Assembly (NCBI RefSeq): GCF_002778275.1
Contig: NZ_NESG01000001.1
Coordinates: forward strand, 186,001-250,000
Direction of reading: 5' to 3'
Source of the DNA: Limnohabitans sp. G3-2
GTDB lineage: Bacteria > Pseudomonadota > Gammaproteobacteria > Burkholderiales > Burkholderiaceae_C
DNA length: 64,000 bases
Position 1 is the first letter of the stretch. Every line of letters begins with the position of its first letter. The translations under genes were made by a program, and so were the position numbers. Below are positions 49,901 through 61,900 of this stretch, piece by piece. The notes beneath the pieces are model-generated. The model saw only the letters and a list, made by a program, of their open reading frames with translations, searched no databases and had not been told where the DNA came from.

Positions 49901-52900
49901 ATGCGGGTGTCACCTGTGTAGGTATTCCCACCCGTCAAGCGCAAGACACCCAAACCGCTTTTCACCAAGCCGCTGGAAGCGCCACTGACAGCACCACTCA
50001 CGGTACTTGCGGCGCTCACATCACTCACCGCCACCCGCAGTTGGTCTCTGACGGCAACGCTGCGGGCGTTGACCGAAGCGGCATCGATGGCCAGCGTTGC
50101 CAAGGGCTGAACAGCCCCCACATCAGCCGAGAAGGTGACGCTTGCGCCCGCCTGGACTGTGAGTGATGCCCCAGAGGCGGTCGCGGCGTTGACGGCACCC
50201 ATAAAACGAACATCGGCCAGATCGGTCAAAGTGCTGTTGTTGGACAAGGTGACGGCACCGCCATAGGTTTGCCCTGCAGCGGTGCTCACGTTGGCTGCCA
50301 AGCGCGTGTTGCCCGAGACGTCCAAGCTGGCCAAAGCGCTGAGTTGCCCAGCCAGATCGGCATCACCGGTCACGCGCAAAGTTTGACCTGCCCCTTGGAT
50401 CACAGTCCCGGCAGTGGTCGCCACCGACTGGCCCGTCAAGGCCGTGGCTTGACCCAAGGTCACCCGTCCGCTGTAGCTTTGAGCCCCCGTGGTTTGGACG
50501 GACCCTGCATTCAAAAGGACCTCTGGGGCCACCATGCTCACACCGCTCAGCGGGGCGTTGGCACCCATGGCCGAACTCACCATGGCCTGACTGCCCGCAC
50601 CGGTCAAAAGAACCCCCAGCGAATGGGCTGTGGGCCCAGCTGCGCTGTTGACCGGCCCGGCCAGACGGATGGTGGCGGCATCTCCCGTGGCCACCAACTG
50701 CGCATCACCGGCGAGCAACAAAGACCCGCCAAAGCTTTGGGAACCCGTGGAAGAAACACCCCCGCCCAACGTGGCATGGTGGTCCACCTGCAAGGCGCTC
50801 AAACCCGCAAGGTCGCCGCCAGACACCAGCCCGCCAGAACCATCCACCCGCAAGCGGTGGCCTGCGCCTTGGAGTGTGGCCCCCAAAACCACCGTGCGAG
50901 CGCTCAATGTCGTGTCTGTGGCAAGCGTCACAGCGCCGGTGTACGTTTGATCACCAGTGGTGCTCACATTCGCACCCAATTGGGCAGAACCATTCACCGT
51001 GACGGTACTCAAACCCGACACCATGGCATCCCATTGGGCGCTGCCATCGATTTGCAGTGTCCCACCACTGCCCGTGACCGTGCCCATGGTGCGCACCGCA
51101 GAAGCGCTGAGCCTTGCATTGTTGGTCAGGGCCACAGGGCCATCAAAGACCTGGGCACCCAAGGTGGTGATTTGGCCATTGGGCAAGTTGATCTGACCGG
51201 CCTTGACCGCCAAGTCTTTCAAGGGTCGCAATCCACCCACCGCGTAAGACAAAGTCAGCGCACCCGCGCCGGTGTCCAGACTCAGGCCTTGCGCGCCTGC
51301 CGTGTCCGCGTTGATGGCCCCCCCGATGCTGATGCTGCTGGCATTCAGGCGGGTGTCTGCGTAAAGCGCCAAGGTGCCACCATATTGCTGCTGGGCCGTT
51401 GTCGAAATTTGCGCGCCCAGCTCGGTGTTGCCCGTGACAATCAGGTTGGCCACACCGGAAATTTGCCCACCCATGCTGGCGTTGCCGGTGAGCGTCAGAT
51501 TTTTTCCGGCCCCGGTGATGTCACTGCCACTGCCAATGCGGATCCTGGAGGCGGTCAAGGCGGTATCTGCGCCCAAAGTGATGGCCCCGGTGTAGCTTTG
51601 CTCGCCGCTGGTCTGCACATTGGCGGTGCTCAAAGTGATGTCGGCGGCACGAACGGACAAAGCGCTCAAGCCCGGCGCGTTGCCCACGCTGCTGGCGATG
51701 ACGGCACGACTGGCCGCACCTGTGGCATTCACCGTCAAAGCGCGCGCCGTGGTCTCACTGTCAATGTCACCGCTCAAAGTGATGACCCCGGTGCTTCCCG
51801 TGCTGGTCAACGTGGCATCACTCAACAAACGCAAAGTGCCGGTGTAGGTCTGGTTGCCCGTGGTGGTGATTTGGCCAGCCAATCGCGTGTCACCGGTGAT
51901 CGTCAAAATGCGCACACCCGTGACCTCACCTCCCAATTGCGCATGGGCGTCCAGCGTCCAACTTTGGCCCGCGCCCGTGACGGTGTTGCCCGTTTGAACC
52001 GTGCTGCCGGTGAGCGTGCTGTCTGTGCCCAAAGTCACCGCACCGGCATACGTTTGCGTGCCACTGGTCGTCACTGCAGCGGTATTGATCTGGCTGGTTC
52101 CGGTGACTTGCAGTTGGGTCAAGCCGCTGACCGTGTCGTTGCCGCTGTTGCCCAAGACAGCGTTGCCGGCCACGGTCAACGCACTGCTGCCCGTCCCGGT
52201 CAGCGCAGCTTGCGTCTCCACCGCAGCGCCCGTCAGCACCGTATCGCGGCTCAGGTTGAGCGCGCCGCCATAGGTTTGTGTGCCCGTGCTCGTGACCGTC
52301 CCGGTATGGAGCGTGGTCGCTCCACTGATGCTCAGATGGTTCAGGCCGGTCACTGTATCGGTGGCGCCCGTACCCAGGACCGCATCACCGGTGATGGCGA
52401 GCGATTGACCGGCACCCACCAACACATTTTGGGTGGTGATGGTGCTGCCGCTCAACAGCGTGTCTGTCCCCAGTGTCACAGCGCCGGCAAAGGTCTGAGC
52501 AGCGCTGGTGATGATGGAGCCCGTGTGGATTGCGGTGGTGCCGCTCACGGACAGGCTGCTCAAACCACCGATCAGGTCATCGCTGCTGTTGCCCAGTACC
52601 GCGTTGCCCGCAATCGTCAAGGCCTTGCCGCCGCCAGCCACTGTGCCCTGGGTCGTCACCGTGGTGGCCGTCAACACGGTGTTGCGGGTCAAAGTCAGCG
52701 TGCCCCCAAAGGTTTGCAGGCCTGCGCTCGTCACCGTGTCGGTGTTGAGCGTGGTGCTGCCGCTGATGTTCAGATGGCGCAAGTCGAACAAAGTGTCGGC
52801 GGCCCCCGAGCCCAGCACAGCGTTGCCGATGATCGTCAGGGACTTGTTGTTGACCTGCACCGCCGCTTGGGTGGTGATGGTGCTGCCGGTGAGTGTGGTG

Positions 52901-55900
52901 TCCTGGCTCAGGCTCAGCGTATCGCCGTAGGTCTGTGTTCCCACGCTCGTCACGGTGTCGGTGTTCAGCTGGGTCGTGCCACTGACGCTCAGATGGTTCA
53001 GGCCGGTCACCGTATGGCTGGCACCGCTGCCCAAAACCACATCCCCCATGAGGCTCAAAGACTTGCCACCGCCCACCAGCACATTTTGGAGGGTGATGGT
53101 GCTGCCGGTCAGTTGCGTGTCAGTGCCCAGGGTCACCGCCCCGGCATAGGTCTGGCCACCGCTGCTGCTGAGCACAGCAGCGTTGATGGCACTGGTTCCG
53201 CTGACCGACAGGCTGCTCAGGGCCGTGATGCTGTCGTCACTGCTGTCACCCAAGACCGCATTGCCTGCAATCACCAAGGCCTTGCCGCCACCGGCAAGCG
53301 TGCCCTGCGTGCTGACCGTGGTGCCGGTCAATGTGCTGTCGGCGCTCAATCTCAGTGCACCGCCATAGCTTTGGCTGCCGCTGGTGCTGACCCCATTGGC
53401 ATTGAGCATGGTTGTACCGCTGATGCGCAAGCTGCTCAGATTCGTCAGGGCATCGCTTGGGCCATCGCCAAGCACGGCATTGGCATGGATGGTCAGCGCA
53501 TTGCTGTTGCCATTTACCGTGCTCTGCGTGGTGATGGTGCTGCCGGCCAGGGTGGTGCCCACACCCAAGGTGACTGCATCGGCATAGGTTTGAGCGCCCA
53601 CGGTGCGCACACTGCCACCATTGATCGCCGTTGTGCCTGCCGCATCGCTTGTCACATCGGCCAGTCGGTCGCCGTCTGTGCCGGTCGCGCCGGTGCCGCC
53701 CAAGGCGCCACCCAAGGTGGTGTCACCGCTGTCGTTGAGGGTCAACCTGCGGTGGCTGATGCCATCGGACTGGATGGTGCTTGTCACGGTGATGTCCGCA
53801 CCAGCCAAGGTGGTGTCGGCGCCCAGCGTCACGGGGCCGGTGTAGGTCTGGCTGTTGGTAGTTCTGACGACACCGGCATGGAGGCCTATGGCGCTGGCCG
53901 TCACCGCCAGGCTACTCAGGCGATCTGTACCACCCACTGCAGCGCCCAGAACCACCTGGCTGGTGTCGCCACTGGCATCGATCATGAGCGCGCGCGTCGT
54001 GCCCGCTGCGCTGTCGACGGTCGAAGCCAGGGTGATGAGCGCAGCGGCGCCGCTGGCTGCCAGCGTGGTGTCTGCACCCAACGTCACCGCGCCGGTGTAG
54101 GTCTGCGAGCCGCTGCTGGTGATGTGGGTGGTGCGAATCAAGCTGGTGCCGCTGACCGACAGCGCGCCCAGCCCGCTCAGGGTGTCGCTGGGGCCATCGC
54201 CCAGAACAGCATTGCCGGTGAAGGTCAACGCGTTGGTGTGGCCTGTGACCGTGTCCAGGGTGCTGATGGTGCTGCCGGTCAGCGTGGTGGGTGCACCCAA
54301 GGTCAGCGCATCGTTGAAGGTCTGCGCGCCCGTGGTGGTGATGCTGCCGCCGTTGATCGCGGTGGTGCCGAGCGCATCGGTGGTGATGCTGCTGAGCTGG
54401 TCAGCCACAGTTGCACTGCCGAGTGCCGCGCCCAAGGTGGTGGTGGCGCTGTCGTTGAGGGTCAGGCTGCGGTTGCCGCCGCTGGACTTGACCGTGCTGA
54501 CCAAGGTGATGCCCGCACCCGTGAGTGTGGTGTCAGCGCCCAAGGTGACCGGGCCGGTGTAGGTCTGGCCCAATGCGGTGGTGACTGCAGTGCCATTGAG
54601 ATCAATGTCGCTGGCAGTGACCGCCAGCGTGCGCAAGGCGTCGGTCGCACCCACTGTGTTGGCCAGCACCACATTGCCACCCTCACCGCCGGCGGTGAGG
54701 GTCAGTGCCCGCGTGGTGGCCGGTGCGCTGTTGACGGTCGAAGCCATGGTGATGACCGCGGCCGCACCACTGGCCGCCAGGTTGGTGTCGGCACCCAGCG
54801 TCACGGGGCCAGTGTAAGTCTGGTTCGCCGTCGTGCTGACAGCGCCGCCATTCAGGTCAATGTCGCTGGCCGTCACAGACAGGCTGCTCAAGGGCGCGGC
54901 GCCACCCACCACAGCACCAAGAACCACGTTGCTGCTGATGCCACTGGCATTGATCACCAAAGCGCGCGGCTTACTCGTTGCGCTGTCGACGGTCGAAGCC
55001 AGGGTGATGACCGCGGCCGTACCGCTGGCCGCCAGCGTGGTGTCGGCCCCCAGCGTCACCGTGCCGGTGTAGGTCTGCGAGCCGCTGCTGGTGATGTCAC
55101 TGGCCTGGATCGCCGTGCTGCCACTGACTTGCAAACTGCTCAAGCCCGTGACCGTGTCCGCCGCTGCATCGCCAAATACCGCATGGCCTGCAATGCTCAG
55201 GCTTTTGGCATGGCCTGTGACCGTGCCCAGGGTGGTGACCGTTGTACCGGTGAGTGTGGTGTCTGCGCCCAGCGTGACAGCATCGCCATAGGTCTGCGTG
55301 CCGCTGGTCAAGACCGTGGCACCGTTCAAAGCGGTGCTGCCGCCAGCGTCGGTGGTCAGGCTGATGAGTTTTTCAACAGCAAGGCCGGACGTGCCGCCGA
55401 TCGCAGCGCGCACGGTGGTGGTGCCGCTGTCCTTGACCGCCAAGCTGCGGTTGCTGCCGCTGGAGACCACCGTACTGCCCAGCGTGACGTTGACACCCGT
55501 CAGCGTGGTGTTCGCACCCAAGGTCACGGCGTCATCGAAGGTCTGCGCGCCAGTGGTGTTGATGCTGCCGCCGTTGATGACGGTCGTGCCCGGTGCATCG
55601 GTCGTCACAACGGCCAGTCGGTCGCCTTCGGCGCCCACCCAACCGGTGCCACCCACAGCACCCATGAAGGTGGTGGCGCCGCTGTCGTTGATGCTCAAAC
55701 TCCGATTGCCACCACTGGACTTGACCGTGCTGCCCAAGAAGATGTTTTCGCCAGCCAGCGTGGTGTTGGCACCCAGCGTCACCGGGCCGGTGTAGGTCTG
55801 GCTGGTGGTGGTGGTGACGAGCCCGGCATGGAGGTCAATGTCGCTGGCCGTCACCGCCATGCTGGTCAAGGGCGCTGCGCCACCCACTGCGCCACCCAGC

Positions 55901-58900
55901 ACCACGTTGCTGCTGGCACCACCGGCATGGATCACCAGCACGCGCGGCGTCAAAGTGGTGTTGCTGTTGAGGGCACCTGACACGCTGACGATCGCATCGG
56001 CGTCCGTCGCCGTCATACTGGTGTTGGTGTTGAGCACCACCGTGCCGCCATAAGTCTGGTGGCCGCTGGTGGCCACGTTGCCGCCGAGCACGGTGTTGCG
56101 GGCCACCGACAAGCTGGACATGCCGGTGCTGTTGCCGCCAGTTGTCAGGTTGCCGCTGCCGCTGGTGGCATTGGCCGCCACCATCAGGCTGTAGCCTGCG
56201 CCGGTCAGGGTGGACGAGGTGGTGACCGTGGTGCCGGTCAATGTGGCGTTGGCGGCCAGAGTCAAGGCCGCGTTGTAGTCCTGCGTCTTGCTGCTGGTCA
56301 CCTGACCGTCAGACAGCGTCACCTGGGTGCCGGTGACGGTGATCAGGCCCGCGTTGCTCACCCCGTTGTCGGCATAGGTGAGTGGCGTGTTGAGGTTGAA
56401 ACTGGGAGCCCGGGCGTTCAGTTGCAGCGACGAAACAGTGGGCAGACTGGTCGAGAAACCTGCGCGGGTCGTCGCGCCAATGGTGGCGTCCATGTCGGTG
56501 TTGAGCGCGCTCATGCTGGAAGCGCCAGTGTTCAGCTGCGTCAGACCCTGCTTCACCGTGCCAGTCAGGTTGATGTTCGCATCGGGCGCGAGCAAGTCGG
56601 TGTAGACCATGCCCGCCACATTGCTGCCTCCGTTGAGCGTCAGGGTGGTCGCCAGCTTGGTCTTGGGCGCGTTGCTGGCCCCTACAAAGGTGGGCGGGCT
56701 CAGCGCGACCTTGAAGGTGGCGGCCGTGATGTGAGGGCCATAGCCGCCACCCTGGAGGGTGACGGTGGGCGCCTGCGTGTAGCCCGATCCTGGGTCTCCA
56801 AGCGTGATGCCATAAATGATGTTGGCGCTCGGCTGGCCCACCACCGGGTTGGTGCGCGTCACCGTGGCCGTGGCGCCGCTGCCGCCTCCGCCTGAAATCG
56901 TCACCGTGGGGTCCGATGTGTAGCCACCACCGCCTGTCAAAAGCGTGATGCCGCTGATCACCTCAGGAATCGACGAATCGACGAACAAGGTGTTCGACCC
57001 CACCACGCTGTAATAGTAGCCATTGACCCCCGTCGAAGCGGTGCCGCCATTGAGCAGCGTGCCGTTGGTGTACTGCGCCACCTGGCCGCGTTGCGCCACC
57101 GAACCGTCGCTGTGGGTCGCCACGCCCTCGATCGCGCGCGGCTGGGTGGGGTAGAACACACTCAGGTAAGGGTACAGGCCCGCACTGGTCGCCCATTTGG
57201 TGTTGTCAAAGCCGCTGGGCAATGCGCCTTTGAAAGCGACGGTAGACAAGGCGGTGCTGCCGCCGCCGGTGCCGTCAAGCAACAAATTGGAGGTGGTGTT
57301 GTCCCAATACAAGTTGGTGGGCTGCAACCGCAAAGGGCCGCTGGTGCCTGACACATAACCGTTGTTGAACCTGCCGAAAACCGCACCGCTGTAAAACGGC
57401 GACGGCGCGCTGACCGCATGGCCCACCACCATGCCGGTGGCAAACCCGTTGGTCAGCGTACCGCGCTCGGCGTAGCCGATCAAGCCACCCACATTTTGTG
57501 TACCAGCCACCGCGCCCATCGCATAAAAATCGCTGATGGACCCTGTGTAATTGCCACCCAAATAGCCAGCAAAGCCGCCCACGCCCGATGCGCTGCCCAG
57601 GCTGGAAGTGCTCACCTGCGTGACCGAACCGGTGGTGTAAGACTGGCCAATGGTGCCGGCGTTGTTCATGTAACCGACAAAGCCGCCCACACTGCCATAG
57701 CCCAACACCGAGCCGGCTGCACGCGACGAAGTGATGCTGCCGTTGTCCATGTTGCCCACAAAGCCACCCACACCGGAGGAGTTGCTTGCACTGGTTTCCA
57801 CCACCGTGCTGTTGGTGTACGAGGTGTTGATGGCGCCCGCATTCATGTAACCGGCAAAGCCGCCCACCCGGTTCACACCATGCACGCTGCCTTCTGCGCG
57901 GTTGAGCGACAAAGTGCTGTTGCTCATCTGCCCGACAAAGCCGCCCACGGTGTCTTGCGTGCCCACCACACTGGCCTGAGAGAACGAATTGCTGATGGAG
58001 CCGCCATTGCTCCAACCGGCAAAGCCACCCACCAAAGCCCGGCCCTTCACACCGACACCGGTGATGGGGTTGACGGTGGTGATCACCGCTGTGGAATTGT
58101 TGATGGTCGCATCGTTGCGGCCCACAAAGCCACCGACGTAGTTGCCATAGGTCGAGCTGTAAACACTGCCCGTGGTGGAGGCCGATGCAATCGTGCCACC
58201 CGCATTCAAGCCCACAAAACCGCCCACGTACTCGCCCAAGGAGCTCACGGTGCTGGTGGTGTAACTTCCAGAAATATGGCTGTTGTTGTAACCAACAAAG
58301 CCGCCAACAAAGGGGTTGGTGGATGCCGTGACGGCGCCGGTAGCGTACGACGCCGTGATCGTCCCGCCCCTCGTTTCTCCAAACAGGCCGCCCACACGTT
58401 CACTCGTACCCGTCACCGTACCGGTGGCATACGATGTCGTCAGCGTGCCCCCCCCGTAGTTACCAATCAAGCCGCCCACGCGGCTGGTGCCGACCACATG
58501 GCCTGTGGCGTAGCTGGTGTTGATGGTCCAATTGCCACCGTAGCCAATGAGTCCGCCCGTTGAATCACCGCCTTTGACATTGCCTGAGGCCCAGCTGTTG
58601 ATGGATTGGTAGGTGTGTCCCGCCAAGCCCCCCACGGTGTCAGCGCTGCCCTCCACAAGGCCTGTGGCACGCGAGTTTTCAACGGCATTGGCAAAGCCCA
58701 CCAAGCCACCCACCCAGGAGCTGTTGCTGGTGACATTGCCGGTGGCATAGGAGTCGTACACATTTTGGTCAATGCGGCCGATCAGGCCACCGGTCTGGTG
58801 CCCGCCTTTGACATTGCCGGTGGCGTAAGAGCGCCAAATCGGCTGGTTGGTGTAACCAATCAAGCCGCCGGTGTAGGTGCCAGAGAAACCGCCGTTCAAA

Positions 58901-61900
58901 CCAGTGACCTCGCCCGTGGCGAAGTTGTCATTGATCCACCCCCCTTGGACGCGACCGGCCAAACCGCCTACGCTGTCGCTGTTGCCCCGGACATTCGCAC
59001 TCGATGAGGAATAGGTGATCGTTCCCACATAACCCGCCACCCCGCCGACATAGCTGGAGTTCGATTGAACCTCGCCGGTGGTGGTCACGCGCAGCACCCG
59101 GCCTGCTTGACCGATGGCGCCACCGGTTTGGTGCGAACCCATCACCAAGCTTCCTGTGTAACGGGAATCACTGGTGCCTTGCTCCACCAGACCCGCCAGT
59201 CCACCGGTGTAATTGCCTGCGAATTCGGGCGCACCGTTGACGGTCCAGCCGGTGACGGTGCCGCTCATCTGGGCATTTTGCAAATCCCTGTGCTGCAAAT
59301 AGCCGACCACGCCGCCCACGCGCTCGCCCCGGCCTTCGACGTTGCTGGTCACAAAGGTGTTGTATGTGGGCGTGTTGTTCACCACAGCCGCGCCCACCAT
59401 GCCTTGCGAATGGCCGACCAGCCCCCCCACCCATTGATAGCCCTTGACCAGCCCAACCGTGTGGCTGCTGTTTTGGATGGTGGATTCGGATTGCTCCATG
59501 TAACCCACCACCCCACCCGTGCGTTGCGGCGATGTGACGTCTGCCGTGGCCACACTGGTGACCACGCCAGACGAGGTGGTGTTGCTCACCGCCGCGTAAT
59601 CGAGCCGGCCCGCCACACCCCCCACCGAGCTCACGCCGGTCACGGTGGCTGACGATTGAACACCCGACAGGCTCAACAGCGTCCCGCTGCTGCCCCAGGC
59701 GTAACCCAAGACCCCGCCGACTTGGCTGTGGCCCACGTAGCTGGCATTGTTTTCACCACGCGTGTCTTGGTTGAAGGCCTCAAAATACTTGAGATCGGTG
59801 CCGGTGACGCTGCCCGAGGTGCTCACGGTGGACAAACCACGCTGCCAACTCGAGCCCACCGCCAAACCCAAATTGCTGGTGCCCACCACCGCGCCGCTCA
59901 CGGTCAAACCGGTGGTGTTGGCTTGGCTGGCACTGCGGGTGTAGCCCAAAAAGCCCAGGTTGGCATTGAGTTGGTCGAGTGCCAAATGGGTGACCGTGAC
60001 CCCGTTGGTGTTCAAGGTGCCCGACACATAGGGGATGTGGAATCCGGCAGAACCCGTCAAGTCGATGTCGCCCACCAACTTGAACTTCAAACCGGTTTGG
60101 TCTGAAAAGCCCAGGTAATTGCGCAGGTCGGTGATGCTGTCCAAGCTGTAAAACCCAGTGCCATCGCCCACGTCATCTGCGCCGAAATAGTGGCTGGCAT
60201 TCTTGGCCGCAGAAACCGCCAAACCGTTCAATGCGCCCGCATTGAACCACTCGGCGTATTGCGCGCCATACAGCCCCCCTGCTGTCAGCAGACCGTTCGT
60301 TTCTGTCAGTGCCACGCGCGTGGTCGGACTGGCACTGGTGAAACCCGAGACCGTCACAGCGCCCATATTGAAGTGGGCATTGGTGATTGAGGCACCGGGC
60401 GTCAAAAAGCCCAGCAAACCGCCCACATTCATGTCGCCACTGACGTTGCCGCTGGAGTAGGCGTTTTCAATCACGCCGCTGCTGGCCAAGCGACCGACCA
60501 GGCCACCCACATCGTAGCGGCCATCCACAGCGCCCAGTGCATAGGCATGCAAACTGCCCCGTGCCGTCGGTTGGGCTGTGGTGCTGCTGGCAATGGTGCC
60601 GTCCAAGTGACCAACCAAGCCCCCCACCCAGTCTTTGCTGCCGGTCACGGCATAGTTGGAATAAGAACCCAGGACCTTGGCATTGACATCGTCGACCAAG
60701 CCGATCAACCCGCCCACATACCCCACACCGGATACCGTGGGCGTGGCGTTGGCCTTGTAGGCGCTCGAATCCTTCACGGTGTAACCACCGTTGAACCAAC
60801 CGATCAGCCCGCCCGCGTCATTGGCGGTGGCCGTGACGTTGCCGCTGGCCCGGGTATTGGACACATCGCGGTCGGCGCGGCCAATCAAACCACCCACGTT
60901 GACCGTGCCCATCACATTCCCTGTGGCATAGGCATCGCTGACCGAACTGGTGTCGGCATAACCAATCAGACCGCCGACGCGGTCACTGCCACCGGTGTTG
61001 CTGCCGTTGACATGGCCTGTGGCAAAAGCGCCTGTGACAGAACCGGCCGAAGCGCGGCCAATGAGGCCACCCAAATCATGGTTGGGAGCGGTGAGATGGC
61101 CAGTGGCGGACACGTTGCTGATGGCACCAAAGGCATGGCCGATCAAGCCACCCGCATAACTGCCGCCGCCTTGCACATTGGCAATCGCAGAAGCGTTGTT
61201 CAGGCTGGTGACGCTCAAATAGCCGATCAGACCCCCTGCGTAATGGCCGCCTGTTTGCGTCACCGTGCTCGCTGTGGAGTGCACATTGCTCAGGTCCGAC
61301 GCATCGGTTTTACCCGCCACGCCCCCCACATAGTAGGAGCCCCCTGTCACATTGGCGGTGGACGACCAATTGGCCGCACCGGGCCCTGCATTGGCGTAAC
61401 CAAAGACCCCCCCGATGAACTGGTTGCCGCCCGTCACGCTGGCGGCCGTGCTGGACACGTCGATCATGGTGCCGGGCGACACATAACCCACACCGCGCGA
61501 AGCGCTGAAGTCAAACCAACCTGTGCCGTAGGCGTAACCGGCCACACCGCCCACGTGGTTGCTGTAGCCGCCGCCGCTGCCCAGCACATCCAGCTCGCTG
61601 GTCACCGTTTTGAGCGCCGCATTCGAGAAATACCCGCTGACACCGCCCACATAGCTCTCAGAACCCACCACCTTGGCGTCAGAAACAGTCAGGCCGGAAG
61701 CCCGTGTTGACGTCACGTTGCCCACGGGGCCGGATCGGAAACTGCCGGTCACGCCACCGACATAGTTGATGCCGTTGGTGCTGCCACCGAGCACCGCGTG
61801 GGTGTTGAAAATTTGGCCTCCATCGATGGACCCGATCACCGTGCCCACATAGTCACGGCCATTGATGGCGTTGGTGGAGTTGGACTGCCCGGTGTATTGC

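Noticed and set aside
50269..55980. A 1,903-codon open frame on the plus strand
   Set aside because: It is exactly antisense to the adhesin's repeat array. The repeated codon pattern keeps stops out of this opposite frame, and its product (repeated GVGTQRHRAGVGL-like strings) matches no protein type I know.
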